64,000 nt of DNA from Actinomycetota bacterium (GTDB lineage: Bacteria > Actinomycetota > Thermoleophilia > BMS3ABIN01): the NCBI GenBank assembly GCA_016235065.1, contig JACRMB010000005.1, forward strand, positions 332,733 through 396,732, written 5' to 3'. Each line of letters opens with the position of its first letter. The first letter of the stretch is position 1. Both the position numbers and the translations under genes were made by a program. The notes below the pieces were generated by a model. That model saw only the letters and a list, made by a program, of their open reading frames with translations. It had not been told where the DNA came from and ran no database searches. Shown one piece after another: positions 59,309-64,000 of the stretch.

Positions 59309-59400
59309 TCAGGCGCGGCACACCACCCATCGCCGGCTGAGGCCCGCCCGTTCAGGCGCAGCGCATCACCCATCGCCGGCTGGGCAACTCGTTCAGGCGC
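59309..59400. repeat. Degenerate tandem repeats at the 3' end of the metallophosphoesterase gene
   Basis: Copies of TCAGGCGC begin at 59309, 59352 and 59393 (spacing 43 and 41), with a shared CACCCATCGCCGGCTG between them. The copy at 59393 holds the stop codon of the metallophosphoesterase gene. The pattern resembles the repeats after acsE. Confidence 0.65.
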
Positions 59401-60886
59401 CTAGAGCCAGCCAGGCTTCTCTCAACTCGGTATCGCGCATGACGCCTTCATCTGCTGCGAATACCCGACGCGACACCGAGAACTCCTGACTGAAACCGAA
59501 GATCGAGATGGAATCAACAGCCACGAGCTTCATGGGATCCTTCTTGATATAAAGGACCTGCAGGGAGCTTGGCGATTCGCCACCTGGCGCGATGCTGCGA
59601 AAGCCACCGCCGCCCGTAGTACCGGCATCGAGGAAAACAGTGCCATTCTCGACCACGACGCTCTCCCTGTGAGTATGGCCATTCAGGACCACCGCTACAT
59701 CGCCGTCAAGCCTCGCAGCCTGCTTGGGATCATGCACCGCGACGATGAAGGGCTTCGGATCGTGGGAATCGACGATGCCGGCGATCCTGGCTGCTTCCTG
59801 CGCCAGTCGACCGTTACTCGACGGCTGAGGACTGACGCTCAGAGACGCCGGATCCGGAAAGCCGCCAACGACAATGCCTCCTTCATCGACGAAACTGTCG
59901 TCGAGCACTGTCACACCCGCAGTCGACTCCATGGTCTTCACTATGGCAGGCGAGTCGTGATTGCCGGCGACCCAGAGATAAGGCACCTTCATCGGCAGGT
60001 AAGTCGACGGATAGCGCGCCTCAAGGGACGTTCCCAGGTCAGTCAGGTCTCCCGTATCGATCACGAAATCGACATCATAGAGTTCGGCGGCGCTCCTCAC
60101 GAGGCCGGCGGCGGCAGCGCTGGAGTGCATGTCAGAAACATGCAGTACACGGATCGTGTCAGCTTCAGGAGGAGCCTGCGGCAGCTGGTGAAGGGCGTTT
60201 ACCGTGCGATAGAGGCTCTCAGCGATCTCAGGCACGCGGTCCTCATAATCATCGAGGTTCGCGAGCGTCTCCTGTGAGAACGAAAGCACATCCGGTGCAT
60301 AAGCGAGGCTGCCGGAGTAACGTGGCTCGCTGAAGGCGTCCATCTCGTAGGTGCCATAGGCCAGCCCACCCACCACAACGGCTGTCATCAATCCGGTCGC
60401 CAGGCCCGCCAGCGCCCACTGCCAGCGCCGATGCAGGAGTCCCGCAACTGCGCCGCCTGCCAGCATTGCGACCATGACCACCCTGAAGATCATCGAGCCG
60501 GCTTCCCTCCTGACCGGCTCCCGCCAGTTCTCGAGCTGCGCCCGGGCTTGAGAGTCGGCGCTGATCAGGTCGTCAACCTCCTCCACGGAGATCTCCTTCA
60601 GGGAATAATTGACGACAGCGGGCGCAGTGTGGGTGTCGGCTTCGATCGTGCCGGCAGGTGGCAGGTCGACCACGGTCTTTCCGTGGAGTGCCGGCTTGAG
60701 CGAAAATTCCGCCCGGACAGGGCCGACCGTGAAATCAGTAGGTGACACCAGGATAAACGCGTAATATGCCGCAAGCGCGGCAACAAACACCGTGAATATC
60801 CCGAAGATCATGTGCGTGATCCTGGAGTCCTTCACACGCTGGCGGGCAGGAGTCTTGATGGTGGGGTTATGGCTTGCGGAATTCAT
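59393..60886 (-). CDS. Membrane-anchored metallophosphoesterase
   Basis: This protein is about 497 residues from the ATG at 60886. One N-terminal membrane helix (about 25-47), an outer loop of about 95 residues and two more helices (about 133-185) precede a calcineurin-like phosphoesterase domain. Its metal-binding motifs run in order: VLHVSDMHSS, VIDTGDLTDLG, WVAGNHDS, AVHDPKQ and LNGHTHRES. The catalytic domain probably faces outward. The substrate is unknown; related proteins act on nucleotides or lipid phosphates. No ribosome site is close to the chosen start, so the N-terminus is uncertain. Confidence 0.85.
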   Translation of the reverse strand: MNSASHNPTIKTPARQRVKDSRITHMIFGIFTVFVAALAAYYAFILVSPTDFTVGPVRAEFSLKPALHGKTVVDLPPAGTIEADTHTAPAVVNYSLKEISVEEVDDLISADSQARAQLENWREPVRREAGSMIFRVVMVAMLAGGAVAGLLHRRWQWALAGLATGLMTAVVVGGLAYGTYEMDAFSEPRYSGSLAYAPDVLSFSQETLANLDDYEDRVPEIAESLYRTVNALHQLPQAPPEADTIRVLHVSDMHSSAAAAGLVRSAAELYDVDFVIDTGDLTDLGTSLEARYPSTYLPMKVPYLWVAGNHDSPAIVKTMESTAGVTVLDDSFVDEGGIVVGGFPDPASLSVSPQPSSNGRLAQEAARIAGIVDSHDPKPFIVAVHDPKQAARLDGDVAVVLNGHTHRESVVVENGTVFLDAGTTGGGGFRSIAPGGESPSSLQVLYIKKDPMKLVAVDSISIFGFSQEFSVSRRVFAADEGVMRDTELREAWLALGA

Positions 60887-60940
60887 GTCAGGACGGAACG
60901 AAAGTAGCTCCTTGGAATATTCTAGCAAAGCGGCAATAAA

Positions 60941-60963
60941 AGAGAGCTGCCGAAGCAGCTCTC
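60941..60963 (-). terminator. Terminator after the TPGTG peptide gene
   Basis: Minus strand GAGAGCTGC, TTCG loop, GCAGCTCTC, then TTTTATT. Confidence 0.85.
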
Positions 60964-60994
60964 AGTAAATCAATATTAATTGTGCCTGTGGAGA

Positions 60995-61216
60995 CTAAGC
61001 CCTGGCCTTCCTTGTCAGGAAGTAACCAGCCGCGATCAGACCTGCACCGGCGACTCCGAAAAGGATAACTTCTGCACCAGTTCCAGGAGTGCTCGAGCCG
61101 CTCGACACTGCGCCGTAGCCCTGCGCATTCGCTGAGACATTCAGCCCCAGCACCATCATAGTGGCAATGACGACGCCAACCATTAACAATAAGGCAATCC
61201 GCTTTTTACTCACCAT
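60995..61216 (-). CDS. Small secreted peptide with sorting-like signal (TPGTG)
   Basis: This 73-residue precursor has a signal peptide (about 1-31, cut near NVSANAQ), a mature part of about 12 residues (GYGAVSSGSS), then TPGTG, a hydrophobic helix and a RKARA tail. The TPGTG looks like a variant LPxTG signal. After processing, almost nothing but the anchor remains, so it may act as a membrane peptide. GGGAGG lies just before the ATG. It has its own sigma-A promoter, palindrome and terminator, so it is a well-defined, probably abundant, transcription unit. Confidence 0.78.
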   Translation of the reverse strand: MVSKKRIALLLMVGVVIATMMVLGLNVSANAQGYGAVSSGSSTPGTGAEVILFGVAGAGLIAAGYFLTRKARA

Positions 61217-61285
61217 CCACCTCCCTTCGAGATGTACCGGTTGTTGGGGTGGCTAATGAACATGATGTCTTAACCATACGCCCCC

Positions 61286-61320
61286 TCTAGCCCACCACCA
61301 TATTACCCTGCTGGGCTAGA
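61286..61320. repeat. Inverted repeat in the TPGTG gene leader
   Basis: Arms TCTAGCCCA and TGGGCTAGA (9 bp, perfect) with a 17-base loop lie in the predicted 5' leader of the small peptide gene, about 70 bases before its start codon. It may stabilise the mRNA or control translation. Confidence 0.6.
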
Positions 61321-61322
61321 AG

Positions 61323-61368
61323 CCATGCTATAGCATGGTATTTTACATTTCAACCATACAAGAAACAA
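61323..61368 (-). promoter_or_regulatory. Sigma-A promoter with start-site palindrome for the TPGTG peptide gene
   Basis: Minus strand TTGTTT (61368-61363), 17-base spacer, TAAAAT (61345-61340). A perfect 16-bp palindrome CCATGCTATAGCATGG (61323-61338) covers the predicted start site, a classic repressor position. Confidence 0.7.
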
Positions 61369-61384
61369 TCCTCTATTTGCAGTT

Positions 61385-63106
61385 TTACCCGCCCTCCTCC
61401 TCATCCTCCTGCTCATCCTGCTTCAAAGGCACGACCTCGTATATCAAATATTCTTCAACTGGACCCGCCGCCAGCGATACCGGCAGTATTCCCCAGAAAT
61501 GACCGTAAAATCCTGCGCTTTCCTGGAAATCGACAGTCCGCAAGGGCAATAGCCCATCGTAGCTGACTTTTTCTATCAGCTCTACCCGGTCTTTCATGTC
61601 ATCTGAAAAAGCCCTTGGATCTGCCAGCGGCGACTGGATGACAAGATCTCCCTCGGGAATTACCCTGTCCTTTGGCAATTCCGAAAAACCCTGCTGCTCA
61701 AGGTAGTATCGAAATCCGAATTCGCCGACAAACCATACCCTGCCTCCTTTCAGATCCGCCTGGCGCCCCAGGCGTGCGCCCTCGTTCGCAGCAAATGCCT
61801 TGTTAGCGGCGGCAAGCTGATAATCAGCGCCAGCCACCAGAATCCCCGCACCGGCGGTAGCCAGCGTGGCTGCGACCATGACATTCCAGACCTTACTGTC
61901 TGCATCAAAGCGCTTTTCCACAAGGCCCGCAAAAAGCAGGATCATGGGCGGAAATGCCGGAAGCAGATACCTGACTGAGGAATACGGCATGAGCACAACC
62001 AGATAGAAAATCACTCCTCCCAGCCAGATCAGCAATAGCGCGGTGTCTGCCTCCAAAAAAATTCCTTTTGTTCGGATCTTCTGCCAGCCATCAGCAAAAA
62101 TCCGGTACAGGAACAGGATGCCAAGCGGTATGAAGAGCACAGACAGCATGGCAGCAGCCAGGCTGACAAGCCCCATCTGATATCGAATGAACTGAGATAT
62201 CCAGAAGGGGATAAAAAACGCCAGATATACAACAAAATCCCAGCGATTGACGAAAAGCACTCTCATCATGAGGATAAAAAATACGAAAGCTCCACCGATC
62301 ACGGCAAAAACGCTGGATCCCTTTTGGATGATCGAGTACCAGGCAAGCGGCTCACCCACGCCATATGAAAGCCGGGGGACCAAACCCAGAACAAAGTAAT
62401 GCCAGACAACATAGCTGAAAAATGTGCTGACCGGTAAAACAAACGGCAGAACGGCAAGCATTGAAAGCTTCCGCTTCAGAATGGCATATACAAACAGGAG
62501 CGGTATGACACTCAGGACCTGATACGAGATCAATATCCCCACTGTGATTGCCAGCGCGCAAATAACCATGAGCCTGAGGCTGTCTCGCTCAAGTCCATAT
62601 TTATAAAGAACGACTGCCGCCAGCCACATGGACAATCCAGGTATGTCAGACATTATGCCGTGGGACATCACCATGATCCCGGGAGTAGCAACAAAAATGA
62701 GTGACACCAGCAGGGCATGCCTTGAATAGCTTCTCGCAAGGAAATACATCGACACTGTGGCAATCAGGGGAAAAATCAGGAATGCCAGATGCAGGATGAT
62801 CTCCGACTCACCTGCGATCACGATCACAAGGGCGATGTAAGAGGGAACAAAAGGCGGATGCGTATCAAGAAACTTCTCATTTTCCTGGCCAAAGAATGTG
62901 TAATCGGTCAGCACCGTTTCCATCGCATTACCCTGACGCGCGCGTGCCAATTCGATGAATGTGGCGTCATCCATGTGAAACGGCCGTGCGATAAACGGCA
63001 GCATCATAAGCGTAGTCACGGCTATGACTATCAGTATCTCAGCTGTCACGGACAGTCTTTTTCGAGGAAGATGGGTCTTCATCGTCTTATTGGACGGGTC
63101 GGACAT
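61385..63106 (-). CDS. Glycosyltransferase family 39-like polytopic membrane protein
   Basis: This 573-residue integral membrane protein is of the PMT/ArnT/dolichyl-phosphate mannosyltransferase type. An acidic pair follows the first helix (ARPFHMDDATFIELAR, near residue 45) as in this family. About 11-12 helices follow, with SHGIMSDIPGLSMWLAAVVLY near 150. The C-terminal outside domain (about 440-570) contains VWFVGEFGFRYYLEQQGF. It would move a sugar from a lipid carrier to a lipid or protein on the cell surface. It overlaps the next gene by 20 bp and is its paralogue. Confidence 0.83.
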   Translation of the reverse strand: MSDPSNKTMKTHLPRKRLSVTAEILIVIAVTTLMMLPFIARPFHMDDATFIELARARQGNAMETVLTDYTFFGQENEKFLDTHPPFVPSYIALVIVIAGESEIILHLAFLIFPLIATVSMYFLARSYSRHALLVSLIFVATPGIMVMSHGIMSDIPGLSMWLAAVVLYKYGLERDSLRLMVICALAITVGILISYQVLSVIPLLFVYAILKRKLSMLAVLPFVLPVSTFFSYVVWHYFVLGLVPRLSYGVGEPLAWYSIIQKGSSVFAVIGGAFVFFILMMRVLFVNRWDFVVYLAFFIPFWISQFIRYQMGLVSLAAAMLSVLFIPLGILFLYRIFADGWQKIRTKGIFLEADTALLLIWLGGVIFYLVVLMPYSSVRYLLPAFPPMILLFAGLVEKRFDADSKVWNVMVAATLATAGAGILVAGADYQLAAANKAFAANEGARLGRQADLKGGRVWFVGEFGFRYYLEQQGFSELPKDRVIPEGDLVIQSPLADPRAFSDDMKDRVELIEKVSYDGLLPLRTVDFQESAGFYGHFWGILPVSLAAGPVEEYLIYEVVPLKQDEQEDEEEGG

Positions 63107-64000
63107 CGCCCATCACCTGCTCTTCGCTTTGCCAGTCGAGTTCGTTTTCGGAGATCTCATCAATCTTGCTGGTGCTGAAAGTAAACGGCACTGGCCCCAT
63201 CAGATTCCCATAGAATCCCGCTCCAGACCAAGGATTCATGCTTCTTGTCGGAAAACTGTCTTCCACATCCAGTTGAGAGATCCGCCGGTAAAAACCTTCT
63301 GGCAATGGCGCCAACACTCCTCTGCCATTTACCTCAGAGTAGTAGACCACATCTCCTGGACTGGCGACCGAATTGATACCCAGATTTTCGAAACCTTCCT
63401 TTTCCATGTAATATCGCATGCCAAATTCGCCAAGCGTCCAGACCTTGACAGGACTGTCTGCATATTTCTGCTTCGCCTGCGCAGCAACTGAACGGTATAC
63501 GCCTGCAAGCCTATAGTCTGCGATCGATGCAGCAAGTCCTCCAGCCAGAGTCAAAACCAGAGTAGCCACGATAAACGAGGTCCTCAGGCGTGGAAGCGTA
63601 GGCCAAAAATATTCAGTCTCGCGCACAAACAGCAATATGACCGGCGCGAATAGCGGCAACAGGTGGCGAACAGCAACAAAAGGCATCGTAGTCGTTCCGG
63701 CGTAAATTGCTGCAACACCTATAAACCAGAAGAGCAGAAAAATGGCATCGACCGATCCCTTCCTGGTTTTTATCAGATTCCAGGCCTCAGTAGCAGATCT
63801 GGATAGCAGCCCGTACATGATGCAAAATCCGGCAACCGCCAGAACAGCCACTTGAACTCCTTGTACCAGTGACAGTTCACCCCTGGCGACATAATAAAAA
63901 GACGCCCAGGCGACAAGCGGCGGTATCAGGGCGAAAGCAATCAATACATCGATCTTGCGGCGCAGAAAGACAATGATCATTGCCAGAGGGAAGATGATCG
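63087..64000 (-). CDS. Glycosyltransferase family 39-like membrane protein, 5' end cut by window edge
   Basis: About 304 C-terminal residues are seen; the frame stays open to the right edge, so the N-terminal half lies outside. Several membrane helices are followed by an outside domain with VKVWTLGEFGMRYYMEKEGF, matching the C-terminal domain of the neighbour at 61385-63106. The two form a tandem pair. The stop overlaps the neighbour's start by 20 bp. The donor sugar and acceptor are unknown. Confidence 0.8.
   Translation of the reverse strand, partial: IIFPLAMIIVFLRRKIDVLIAFALIPPLVAWASFYYVARGELSLVQGVQVAVLAVAGFCIMYGLLSRSATEAWNLIKTRKGSVDAIFLLFWFIGVAAIYAGTTTMPFVAVRHLLPLFAPVILLFVRETEYFWPTLPRLRTSFIVATLVLTLAGGLAASIADYRLAGVYRSVAAQAKQKYADSPVKVWTLGEFGMRYYMEKEGFENLGINSVASPGDVVYYSEVNGRGVLAPLPEGFYRRISQLDVEDSFPTRSMNPWSGAGFYGNLMGPVPFTFSTSKIDEISENELDWQSEEQVMGDVRPVQ

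Overview
The window looks like a chromosomal segment (or metagenome contig) of an anaerobic, Gram-positive, moderately high-GC bacterium. A deep-branching member of the Actinomycetota is my best guess. This is inference from a DUF7144-type membrane protein, LPxTG-like surface proteins with a sortase, several predicted leaderless genes, and a nearly complete Wood-Ljungdahl pathway with superoxide reductase. I see no rRNA, tRNA, CRISPR array, prophage or transposase gene.

Region 1 (1-12.5 kb, minus strand) is a Wood-Ljungdahl carbonyl/methyl-branch operon. In transcription order it reads acsD, cooS/acsA, acsB, acsC, a GltD-ferredoxin-MvhD fusion flavoprotein, metV, metF, acsE and an NfnA/PyrK-like flavoprotein cut by the left edge. 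It has a visible sigma-A promoter, a roughly 330-nt structured leader holding an attenuator-like hairpin, two REP-like hairpins just before acsD and a third between acsB and acsC. Divergent from it are a small unknown gene and a DsrC-family gene lacking the usual C-terminal cysteines.

Region 2 (13.2-31.7 kb, minus strand) has two LPxTG-type surface proteins, then folD, cooC and the corrinoid-protein reactivator RACo. Upstream of these lies a long signalling cluster: five single-domain response regulators, two Cache-type histidine kinases, one degenerate kinase-like phosphotransfer protein, a TauE/SafE permease with a partner membrane protein, a PEP-synthase-like protein without a PEP-binding barrel, a NifX-like protein and an NtrC-type regulator with altered sigma-54 contact and Walker B motifs. 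The cluster runs almost without gaps into the Wood-Ljungdahl accessory genes.

Region 3 (31.7-55.9 kb, mixed strands) holds fhs with a near-consensus promoter, larC, a large HD-GYP sensor, a lipoprotein metallopeptidase, an old-yellow-enzyme family oxidoreductase, an acyl-CoA ligase, small unknown genes, DUF3786, superoxide reductase and two SpoIIE-type phosphatase sensors. The second phosphatase gene is broken by a 37-bp tandem duplication whose copies differ only at synonymous sites plus one base, which suggests an assembly join.

Region 4 (55.9-64 kb, minus strand) is a cell-surface module: an LPKTG surface protein with a small upstream gene, a sortase whose usual catalytic His position reads Asp, an ECF sigma factor fused to its own zinc-finger anti-sigma and transmembrane/extracellular domain, a membrane metallophosphoesterase, a small sorted peptide and two tandem glycosyltransferase-39-like proteins. 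The sigma-factor gene, the sortase gene and the LPKTG operon share one promoter motif, CGTAANTT-N14-CGTCATAWGG, with identical spacing. This defines a putative autoregulated surface-protein regulon and is the most interesting system I found here.
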